DNA of 22,328 nt from JAJXUB01 sp047974805. Lineage in GTDB: Bacteria; Actinomycetota; Actinomycetes; Actinomycetales; Dermatophilaceae. Under the pieces are notes generated by a model, which was given only the letters and a program-made list of their open reading frames with translations, made no database searches and had not been told where the DNA came from. The stretch is from positions 1 to 22,328 of the forward strand of contig JBKECS010000100.1 of NCBI GenBank assembly GCA_047974805.1, read 5' to 3'. This document shows, one piece after another, positions 14,656 to 20,982 of this stretch. How positions within the stretch are numbered: position 1 is the first letter of the stretch; each line of letters opens with the position of its first letter. The position numbers and the translations under genes are program-made.

Positions 14656-15588
14656 CTACCGGCGCGTTTGCGTCGGGACCTGGCCTTCCGTGGCCGGCGC
14701 ATAGTCCGCCAGCGGCCTCATGTCCACGCTGACGTGAAGCTGGGATGCCTGCGCATCAGTGAAGATCACCCCACGCACCGGTGGCACGTCGGCATAATCT
14801 CGACCCCGAGCGACCGTGGCATGGCCCGCGCCGCACCGCAGGTCGTTCGTCGGGTCGAGCGCCAACCACGTCCGATCGGGCAGCCAACACTCCGCCCAGG
14901 CATGCGTGGCGTCCACGCCGACCAGCCTGCGCTGGCCCGGCGGCGGCTCGGTGGCGAGGTAGCCGCTGACATACCGGCCGGCCAGCCCTTGGCTTCGCAG
15001 ACACGCGATGAGGACCTGAGCGAAGTCCTGGCAGACCCCGGCGCGCCGATCCATCACGTCGGTGACCGAGGTGCCGACGCCGGTGACACCGGTCCGGTAG
15101 CTGAAGTCGGTGTGGATGCGATGGGTCAGCTCATCGACCGCCTCACCGATGGCACGTCCCGGCGGGAAGGACGGCGCCGCATACGCCGCGACCGCGGCTG
15201 ACGCCTCGAGGCCGATCAGCGGCGAAGGCAGGGTGAAGTCGGTGGCCTCCCAGTCCAGCCGTTCGGGGTGGACCTGCGGCACGGCCTGCTCCCACGCGGT
15301 TGCCAGCACGGACTCCTCGTAGGCGCGTTCCCGCACCTCGACCACGCTGACACCGCGCACCGCCAGCCGTCGATGGCTGATGGTGACATGGAAATAGGTG
15401 GCCGCGTTGCCGTGGACGTCCTCGACGGGGAAGGTGTCCGAGGCGGTGGGCTCGATCCGCAACTCGTGGGCAAGGCAGACCTGGTGCTCCAGATCTGCCG
15501 GACGCAGGTAGGCCAACCCGTAGGAGTCGGTCACGTCCGCGTCGTAGTCATAGGTCGTGGTGTGCTCGATCCGGTAGACCTCGCTCAT
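14656..15588 (-). CDS. Transglutaminase-like cysteine protease (with Bact_transglu_N domain)
   Basis: Predicted 310-residue cytoplasmic protein. Residues about 5-85 form the N-terminal beta domain seen in this family (YRIEHTTTYDYDADV, SYGLAYLRP). The catalytic papain-like domain follows, with C186 in AGVCQDFAQ, H229 in DATHAWAE and D245 in ALDPTN. All three catalytic residues are present, so it is probably active as a peptidase or amidase. The ATG at 15588 overlaps the TGA of the ATP-grasp/Alpha-E gene by four bases. Such proteins regularly travel with circularly permuted ATP-grasp and Alpha-E proteins in what has been predicted to be a peptide synthesis and cleavage system. It is the last gene of the operon. 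Confidence 0.9.
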   Translation of the reverse strand: MSEVYRIEHTTTYDYDADVTDSYGLAYLRPADLEHQVCLAHELRIEPTASDTFPVEDVHGNAATYFHVTISHRRLAVRGVSVVEVRERAYEESVLATAWEQAVPQVHPERLDWEATDFTLPSPLIGLEASAAVAAYAAPSFPPGRAIGEAVDELTHRIHTDFSYRTGVTGVGTSVTDVMDRRAGVCQDFAQVLIACLRSQGLAGRYVSGYLATEPPPGQRRLVGVDATHAWAECWLPDRTWLALDPTNDLRCGAGHATVARGRDYADVPPVRGVIFTDAQASQLHVSVDMRPLADYAPATEGQVPTQTRR

Positions 15589-18326
15589 GTCGAGCCCGTC
15601 CATAGCGTCGGGCCGAGGACCATCTGGCGGGGGACGCCCGGGCTGCGGAGGTAACTCGCCTCGATGCCTGCACAGATCCCGAGGATCCCATCGTGCACGT
15701 CGGTGAGGTAGTCGTAGAGGTCCCCACGCCACCCATCCGGATCGGGCCTGGCGATGACGACGGCGTCGACGCCGGTGAGCTGGCCGCTCACCTGCGCAGC
15801 AGCGGCGATAGCCGGGCTCGGCTCGGTGGTATCAGCGGCGACCTGCGGCAGGTGATCGGTCAGCGAATGCAGCTGGTAGATGACCGAGCGCGGGTTGTGG
15901 ATATCGAACAGGAGCAGGTCGAGAACTCCTTCAAGGTGGGCGCGCCCGCGGTAACGCCGCCGGTAGGTGACGCTGCTTTCGGTGGCGCCGAGCACCGCGT
16001 TGGCGACGAGCGCATCAACTGGACCGCTGAGCTGTTGGCAGATGGTCGCGCGCAGCAGCGCGAGCACGCCGAGAGCCCGTTCGGCCCGTCGGCCGGCATT
16101 GAGCAGGTGCCAGCCCGGGTCGTGCGTCATGGTGTCCAGGACGACGCCGGAGAGCCCGAGCAGGCCGGACAGGGACCGCTCGGCGGTGTCGACCAACTGG
16201 GCGCCGGACTCGTCCGGGCTGTGCCGCAGGTCGGCAACCGCCCGCTCGATGATGCCCAGGACGAGCCACACGTCCTGGGAGAGCTGGTCCCGCACGCCCT
16301 GAAGTGCCTCGCCCAATGCCACCGTGGAGTGGGCAAAGGTGCCAGACCGGCCGGCGTCGACGATGAGGGAGCGCAACTCCACGGACGGGGACATCGTCGG
16401 GTCGAGGAATCCAGGGTAGGTCGTCGTGACCTCGGTGACCGCCTGGCGCAGCAGGCTCGTCGCCGCCCCGGCCGCGCCGGACGGGGTGGCGCGCAGGTCA
16501 CCGGACAGTTCCCGGGCGGCCAACAACAGACGGATGAGGTCCTCGGCCCGGGTGGCATACCGTCCCGCCCAGAATAGGTCCGACAGGACCCGCGGCGACA
16601 TGGCGAGGTAGCCATCGGCGGGGCTGCTCGCCGGCCCGTCGTGCAACCAGCCAGCAGCACCGGGGTCACCGGAATCCTCGGCCAGGACCCACACGTCCTT
16701 GCTGATACTGGCCCGGGCTCTGCCGACGAAATGCCCGGCGAGGTCCTGTGCGCCCGGTGTTGGCGCGCCGGCCCGGGCCGCGGAGGATGCCCCGTATGCC
16801 GTGTCCTGACCGGTCGCCGGGACCCGCGCAACGCCACCAGGAAGCACGAAGTAGCCGTCAGGTGTGGCCACGGCAAAGGTGCGCAGTGTCGTCGGCCGCC
16901 CCACCAGCGCCTGCCCGGCAACCGTCGGGGTGACCGAGAGCGACAGCAGATCCTGGCCGACCCAGGCATACGGTTGCGCCTGCACCCGCGCGACCAGGTC
17001 GGCACGTTGGGCGCTGCTGAGGTCCCCGGCGAACACACTCGCGGCTCGGCCGCGGTCGATCGGGCGGATGACCATCTCGGGCAGGTGGCTGAGCACGTGC
17101 GAGCGCTGTGCCTCATCGCCGCACCAGTAGGTCGTCACGGACGGCAGCGCGAGATCCTCTCCGAGCAGGTGGCGAGCCAGTTGGGGGAGGAAGGCCATGA
17201 GGCCCGCGTTTTCCAGCACTCCGGTGCCGAAGCCGTTGAGGATGCTCACCGTGCCACGGTGAGCAGCCTCAACCAGTCCGGGCACTCCCAGGTGGGAGTC
17301 CGGGCGCAGGAACAGCGGGTCGGCATACGACGCGTCCACCCGGCGAATGACGACATCCACCGGGTCGAGCCGGCCCAGTGCCCGCAACCACACCCGTCCG
17401 TCTCGGACCACCAGGTCCGGTGCCTCGACCAGGGGGAACCCGAGCAATGAGGCGAGATAGGCCTGGTCGAACGCGGTCTCTGAGTGTGCGCCGGGACTGA
17501 GCACGACCGCCTGCGGTGGGTCCATCGCTCCCGGCGGGGCGGCGGCCAGCACAGCCTGCCGGTAGGCCTGGAAGAACGGCAGTAGCCGCTCGATCTGAAC
17601 GTCGTGGTAGATCCCGGGGAACAGCCGTGACATCACCCGGCGGTTCTCCATGGCGTATGCCGAACCCGACGGGGCCTGGGTGCGGTCCGCGATGACCTGC
17701 CAGGTGCCGTCCGGGGCTCGGCCGAGGTCGGTCGCCATCATGGTCAGTTGGTGGCTGCCGGGGAGGGTGATGCCGTGCGCGGACCGGAGGTATCCGGCAT
17801 GGGCGAGCACGAGAGAGGGTGGGAGCAGGCCGTTGGAGAGCAGCCGGCGCTGGCCGTAGAGGTCGGTGAGGATGGCGTCGAGCAGGCGGGCGCGTTGGTC
17901 CAGCCCCTCGCGCAGGTCAGCCCACTGGCCGGCGTCGAGGACCACGGGCATGACGTCCAGCCACCAGGGCGTGGCAACGGTCCGGGTCGTCACCTGCCCG
18001 TCCGGCCCGGTCCGTTCGGTGAGCCGGTTGTAGGTCACCCCATCGTCTTCGAGCAGCCGCTCGGCCCGGCGCACGATGCCGGGGAGGGCGGCGGGAGTCA
18101 CGGTCCGCATGGCGGCGACGATGGGCTCCCACGATGGCCGCACCGACCCGCCGTCGCCGACTTCGTGGAAGGCTGCGGGTGCGGCGTCGATCCTCAGGAC
18201 GTATTGGCTGTCGCGTCGCAGGTAGTCGCCCAACGCGGTGGCCGGTGACCCTCGGGCGGTGACGCCACCCGGGGACGACCAGCCATAGCCGGCGCCATCA
18301 CCGTCGGTGGTTGACGTCGAGTCCAT
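15585..18326 (-). CDS. Fused circularly permuted ATP-grasp (type 2) and Alpha-E domain protein
   Basis: Predicted 913-residue protein. Residues about 60-560 match the circularly permuted type 2 ATP-grasp family: YLRRDSQYVLRIDAAP before the domain, then DLYGQRRLLSNGLLPPSLVLAH, GTWQVIADRTQAPSGSAYAMENRR, GFPLVEAPDLVVRDG and SISKDVWVLAE. Residues about 575-905 are an Alpha-E helical domain (VLSDLFWAGRYATRAEDLIRLLL, then GWHLLNAGRRAERALGVLALL and repeated hydrophobic helices). In many genomes the two are separate genes; here they are one. ATP-grasp enzymes ligate a carboxylate to an amine, so formation of a small peptide or amide is predicted, without a known product. The ATG at 18326 lacks a ribosome-binding site, and an in-frame GTG at 18350 is possible. 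It couples to the transglutaminase gene by ATGA. Confidence 0.88.
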   Translation of the reverse strand: MDSTSTTDGDGAGYGWSSPGGVTARGSPATALGDYLRRDSQYVLRIDAAPAAFHEVGDGGSVRPSWEPIVAAMRTVTPAALPGIVRRAERLLEDDGVTYNRLTERTGPDGQVTTRTVATPWWLDVMPVVLDAGQWADLREGLDQRARLLDAILTDLYGQRRLLSNGLLPPSLVLAHAGYLRSAHGITLPGSHQLTMMATDLGRAPDGTWQVIADRTQAPSGSAYAMENRRVMSRLFPGIYHDVQIERLLPFFQAYRQAVLAAAPPGAMDPPQAVVLSPGAHSETAFDQAYLASLLGFPLVEAPDLVVRDGRVWLRALGRLDPVDVVIRRVDASYADPLFLRPDSHLGVPGLVEAAHRGTVSILNGFGTGVLENAGLMAFLPQLARHLLGEDLALPSVTTYWCGDEAQRSHVLSHLPEMVIRPIDRGRAASVFAGDLSSAQRADLVARVQAQPYAWVGQDLLSLSVTPTVAGQALVGRPTTLRTFAVATPDGYFVLPGGVARVPATGQDTAYGASSAARAGAPTPGAQDLAGHFVGRARASISKDVWVLAEDSGDPGAAGWLHDGPASSPADGYLAMSPRVLSDLFWAGRYATRAEDLIRLLLAARELSGDLRATPSGAAGAATSLLRQAVTEVTTTYPGFLDPTMSPSVELRSLIVDAGRSGTFAHSTVALGEALQGVRDQLSQDVWLVLGIIERAVADLRHSPDESGAQLVDTAERSLSGLLGLSGVVLDTMTHDPGWHLLNAGRRAERALGVLALLRATICQQLSGPVDALVANAVLGATESSVTYRRRYRGRAHLEGVLDLLLFDIHNPRSVIYQLHSLTDHLPQVAADTTEPSPAIAAAAQVSGQLTGVDAVVIARPDPDGWRGDLYDYLTDVHDGILGICAGIEASYLRSPGVPRQMVLGPTLWTGST

Positions 18327-18334
18327 AGGCACGG

Positions 18335-18408
18335 GGATACGGTCGCACACCCGGCGCCGTCGGCGGTATCCGGCCCGGCGCGCTTGCCGGCCCCCGCCGT
18401 TCGGGGCC
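18335..18408 (-). promoter_or_regulatory. Two intercistronic hairpins before the ATP-grasp gene
   Basis: The 101-nt gap after the hydrolase gene holds perfect 6-bp arms GGCCCC (18389-18394) and GGGGCC (18403-18408), and a second pair GGATAC (18335-18340) and GTATCC (18366-18371) ending nine bases before the ATP-grasp ATG. They may tune expression between the two cistrons or act as a partial terminator. In such GC-rich DNA some pairing is expected by chance. Confidence 0.35.
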
Positions 18409-18427
18409 TCTGGGCGGTTGGTCCGGG

Positions 18428-19486
18428 CTAGGCGACGGCCAGGTGCGCCAGCAGAGCCTCGCGGAAGACCTCCGGGTGTTCCAGATGCGGGGAGTGCCCA
18501 CAGTCGGGGATGGCCACCTCGCGGACGAGGCCGCCTGCGGCCTGATATTCGGCCAAGACGGTCCGGGTCTGGCTGACCATGGGCTGAGCCGGGGCGAGGT
18601 CTTGGCCGGGCCAATCCGGGATCACCCCAAGCACCCCGAGGTGGTTCACATCGAACAGCGAGGCGTCCGAGACGATGGCGTCATTGAGGCCGCGGACCCA
18701 CAGCAGCGGCGGTTTGGCCTCCAACCCGACGATGCCAGAGACGTTGAAGTGCACCGGCGACATCGTGTTGAGCACCCCCCTGTCGCCGGCGGCGAAGCCT
18801 GGCCAGTGCTCACTGGGGCGACTGTTGCCGGGATAGTGGTCTTCACCGGTCACCGTGGTCAGCATCGAGGTGACCCACAGGTCCTCGAATTCGCTGGTAT
18901 GCCCGCTGGCGACGTAGGCACCGAGCAGCACGTTGCGCGGGGAAGTAGGTGAATCAGTGCCGGTGTCGCCCTCGGCCAGGCGGGTGACGAAGTCCGGGTT
19001 GGCGCAGCCGCCACCGGTCCCGGCGCCGTCGAGGGTCAGCCGCACTCCGACCGCGTCCGTCCCGCCAAAGCCATAGGGAGACACCGGGTTGACCAGGACC
19101 AGCGAGGACACCGGGATCTGCGGCTGATCGAGCAGGAGCTGGAGGACGACGCCACCACCCATGCTCCATCCGACGAGGTCGACCGGTCCGAGATCCAGCT
19201 CCTGGAGCACCGAGGCCACGTCGGCGGCATAGTCGCCGAGCCCGTTGGTGGCATCGACCGGCAACGCCTGACTGCCGCCGAACCCGCGCAGGTCGATGGC
19301 CAGGGCGCGCACGTCGTCGGGGAGGCTGAGCATGGTGGGTTGCCAGAACAGGGAGGAGGAGACGTTGCCGTGGATGAAGACGACGGTGCGTCGGGCCACC
19401 GCGCTGCCACGTTCGAGGACCTGGGTGCGTAGCCGGGCGGTGTCGACGATCGAGGTTGTGATGCCGTCGAGAATGGTGTCGGTCAT
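18428..19486 (-). CDS. Alpha/beta-fold hydrolase
   Basis: Predicted 352-residue cytoplasmic hydrolase. The oxyanion segment FIHGNVSSSLFW (37-48), nucleophile elbow GWSMGG (S108), acid candidate D269 in VRGLNDAIV and base H331 in PDCGHSPHLEHP form a complete Ser-Asp-His triad. Substrate cannot be told: the superfamily includes esterases, lipases, epoxide hydrolases and C-C hydrolases. A long cap region between about 140 and 250 is typical of those acting on bulky substrates. The ATG at 19486 has AGGAG six bases upstream and overlaps the TGA of the preceding 33-codon ORF by four bases. It is upstream of the ATP-grasp/transglutaminase genes on the same strand, so it may belong to the same operon, separated by a 101-nt structured gap. 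Confidence 0.88.
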   Translation of the reverse strand: MTDTILDGITTSIVDTARLRTQVLERGSAVARRTVVFIHGNVSSSLFWQPTMLSLPDDVRALAIDLRGFGGSQALPVDATNGLGDYAADVASVLQELDLGPVDLVGWSMGGGVVLQLLLDQPQIPVSSLVLVNPVSPYGFGGTDAVGVRLTLDGAGTGGGCANPDFVTRLAEGDTGTDSPTSPRNVLLGAYVASGHTSEFEDLWVTSMLTTVTGEDHYPGNSRPSEHWPGFAAGDRGVLNTMSPVHFNVSGIVGLEAKPPLLWVRGLNDAIVSDASLFDVNHLGVLGVIPDWPGQDLAPAQPMVSQTRTVLAEYQAAGGLVREVAIPDCGHSPHLEHPEVFREALLAHLAVA

Positions 19487-19584
19487 GCAGTCTCCTGCTG
19501 GCGTCGGTCCCGCACCAGGGTGGCGACCTGGGCTGCGCCGCCGGCGTTGTTGACCACGGCGCTTCGTCCGGGGAGATCGCTCAT
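19483..19584 (-). CDS. 33-residue ORF, possible relic of a short-chain dehydrogenase
   Basis: ATG at 19584 with GGAGGAG three bases upstream, one of the best ribosome-binding sites in the window. It ends in a TGA that overlaps the hydrolase start (ATGA). The product begins MSDLPGRSAVVNNAGGAAQ. MSDLPGRSAVV resembles the first strand of short-chain dehydrogenases (normally followed by TGA...GIG), and NNAGG is their conserved central motif. This suggests an in-frame internal deletion that joined the two. It may now serve only to couple translation to the hydrolase. Alternatively it is an unrelated small peptide. No function is proposed. Confidence 0.5.
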   Translation of the reverse strand: MSDLPGRSAVVNNAGGAAQVATLVRDRRQQETA

Positions 19585-19683
19585 GTCTCCTCCGTTTCGC
19601 CGGCTGGGCGAGGGTGCCGGGGCTTGCCTGCGCGGCACGATCCGATGGCGGGGGTCCCGCTTTCACGGTAAGGGAGGCCATGG

Positions 19684-19700
19684 ACACCGGCAACCGGTGT
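19684..19700. promoter_or_regulatory. Inverted repeat upstream of the hydrolase operon
   Basis: ACACCGG-CAA-CCGGTGT is perfect over 7-bp arms with a 3-nt centre. It lies between the small cysteine-protein gene (stop at 19726) and the operon start at 19584. It could be the terminator of the former, 26 nt past its stop, or an operator for the latter. No U-tract follows. No clear promoter hexamers were found nearby; the 141-nt gap holds nothing else I can name. Confidence 0.45.
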
Positions 19701-19725
19701 TAGGGAGCGCCTGGCGAGCGAGAGG

Positions 19726-19926
19726 TCAGGCGGCGCTGTCGCCGCTCTTGTGGGCGCGGCGATTCTCTGCCAGGGCGTCGCGTAGCTCGTCATCGTCCAT
19801 GACGAGATAGACTAGGCCGCAATCCTGCGGGCCGGTGGCTCCGGGGAAGCACAGCGTGCACGGCTCGCCGACCCGGATGGGGCAGCGCGGCTCGGGCCGA
19901 CGCCTGGTGCGAGGTTCGGAAGCCAC
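19726..19926 (-). CDS. Small four-cysteine conserved actinobacterial protein
   Basis: Predicted 66-residue protein of unknown function. The core is CPIRVGEPCTLCFPGATGP followed by QDCGLVYLVMDDDELRDAL. Four cysteines (C15, C23, C26, C36), two of them as CxxC, suggest a bound zinc or iron-sulphur centre. I recall this 'CPIRxGEPCTLCxPGATGPxDCGLVYLVM' block as a conserved actinobacterial family of unknown function, possibly catalogued as DUF6767, but cannot check. The start is GTG at 19926. A TAGACT six bases before it could be a leaderless -10, though no -35 is evident. Followed downstream by an inverted repeat. Confidence 0.72.
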   Translation of the reverse strand: MASEPRTRRRPEPRCPIRVGEPCTLCFPGATGPQDCGLVYLVMDDDELRDALAENRRAHKSGDSAA

Positions 19927-20005
19927 CGGCCCAGTCTACGTCGAGGATCCGTCCCCTCCCGCGGGGGCCGAGGACGAACAACACAGTGCTGGTTTTGGCG
20001 CCGGG

Positions 20006-20764
20006 TCAAAGCACGTTGCGGTTGAGGTAGCGCTGGAGGGCGCGGGTGGTCAGCGGGCCCCACGATCCATCCGTGGTCGCGCCGACGATCTTTTGCAGCT
20101 TGCGCACGTCGGAGCGGCTCATCGAGCCGTTGACCGAGCCGCCGATCTTCTTCTCCAGCTTGCGCCAGTCGGAGGTGGAGACTCGGCCGTTGACGCTGCC
20201 GCCGACCCACTTCTCCAGCGCCCGGTTGGTCTTCGAGCCACGCTGGCCATCAACGGCGAGCAGGGCCCACCCGGTGCGCTTGCCCTTGGCCCCGGTGACA
20301 CGGGTTGTGCTACGTGAGGCGGCCGGGGTGGCGACAAGGACGCCAGTCGAGGCGGCGGCGCCGTTGCTGCGGGTGAGGCCGGCGCGAACGCTGCAGGTTG
20401 GCCAGGCTCCAGAGCCTTGGACCTTGAGGACCTTCTGGGCGATGGTGATCTGCTGCGCCTTGGTGGCCCGGTTAGCAGTGGCGGCATACGCGGCGCCACC
20501 GAAGGCTCGCCACGTGCCGTAGCTGAATTGCAGCCCGCCGTAGTAGCCGTTGCCGGTGTTGATCGACCAGTTGCCTCCACTCTCGCAGGCGGCCACCCGG
20601 TCCCACACGGTGGAGGTGGCGCTGGTCGAGGAGGTGGTTGAGGCCAGGGCGCTCGGGGCGACCGCCAGACCGCCAGCGACAGTGGCTGCGCTGGTGACGG
20701 CCACGCCTGCGGCGCGGCGGATTGGGCGCACGCTCGTGCGAGCGTGCTTTGCAGCGTAGAACAT
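20006..20764 (-). CDS. Secreted Rpf-like transglycosylase with C-terminal wall-binding repeats
   Basis: Predicted 252-residue exported protein. A Sec signal peptide covers about 1-41 (RPIRRAAGVAVTSAATVAGGLAVAPSALA). The resuscitation-promoting-factor domain is at about 53-130: WDRVAACESGGNWSINTGNGYYGGLQFSYGTW with catalytic E61, and C60 paired with C124 as in Rpf proteins. These enzymes cleave peptidoglycan and promote regrowth of dormant cells. The C-terminal part (about 171-250) carries repeated VDG/VNG units like peptidoglycan-binding domains. The ATG at 20764 is chosen because it directly begins the signal peptide and has AAGGA upstream; the longer in-frame start at 20851 does not make a signal peptide. 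It has its own promoter at 20881-20909. Confidence 0.9.
   Translation of the reverse strand: MFYAAKHARTSVRPIRRAAGVAVTSAATVAGGLAVAPSALASTTSSTSATSTVWDRVAACESGGNWSINTGNGYYGGLQFSYGTWRAFGGAAYAATANRATKAQQITIAQKVLKVQGSGAWPTCSVRAGLTRSNGAAASTGVLVATPAASRSTTRVTGAKGKRTGWALLAVDGQRGSKTNRALEKWVGGSVNGRVSTSDWRKLEKKIGGSVNGSMSRSDVRKLQKIVGATTDGSWGPLTTRALQRYLNRNVL
20036..20215 (-). repeat. Three 60-bp in-frame units in the Rpf-like gene
   Basis: Codons 184-203, 204-223 and 224-243 encode consecutive 20-residue units of the form (E/Q)K-x-(V/I)G-(G/A)-(S/T)-x-(N/D)G...R(K/A)L, for example EKWVGGSVNGRVSTSDWRKL and EKKIGGSVNGSMSRSDVRKL. A partial unit (VDGQRGSKTNRAL) precedes them. The first two units share GGSVNG exactly, suggesting a fairly recent duplication. 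They resemble half-units of peptidoglycan-binding repeats. Confidence 0.7.
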
Positions 20765-20880
20765 GGTGGCAGGGGTTCCTTCCGGGTTTCGCCGGGGGCA
20801 GCACCTCGAGATCACTTGTGCTAGGCGCGGCCACATTGCCGACGGGCCCACATGGGCGACGGGAGTTCCGTCGAGCCTCG

Positions 20881-20909
20881 AAGGTAGGTCACGAAATCAT
20901 AAAGGTCAA
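20881..20909 (-). promoter_or_regulatory. Promoter of the Rpf-like gene
   Basis: On the minus strand TTGACC (20909-20904), a 17-nt AT-rich spacer, and TACCTT (20886-20881). Start near 20874 gives a leader of about 110 nt. The leader can form small hairpins (GACGG/CCGTC and GCCC/GGGC). I looked for a c-di-AMP (ydaO) riboswitch, common before actinobacterial rpf genes, and did not recognise its conserved core. Confidence 0.68.
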
Positions 20910-20936
20910 GGGGTGGGCTAATCGGTTGCCCACTCC
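20910..20936 (-). terminator. Hairpin terminator after the MocR gene
   Basis: Arms GGGGTGGGC (20910-20918) and GCCCACTCC (20928-20936) pair over nine positions with one G-U, around a 9-nt loop. On the minus strand the stem is followed by TTGACCTTT. That short U-rich run is also the -35 element of the Rpf promoter, so terminator and next promoter abut. It lies 47 nt after the MocR stop. Confidence 0.6.
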
Positions 20937-20982
20937 GCGAGGCGATTTCGGGTCTTGGCAGGGCGAGAGAGCACGGGGTTGG

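Noticed and set aside
14640..14700. WhiB7-type promoter for the ABC-F leader
   Set aside because: A CACAAT -10 candidate exists, but the matching -35 position reads GACGCA, and no AT-rich WhiB7 element is seen beside it.
19927..19950. Leaderless promoter for the small cysteine protein
   Set aside because: TAGACT lies six bases before the GTG, but nothing like a -35 is present at 16-18 nt; kept only as a remark.
20765..20880. c-di-AMP (ydaO-type) riboswitch before the Rpf-like gene
   Set aside because: Only short hairpins were found; the conserved core sequence blocks were not recognised. A covariance search would be decisive.
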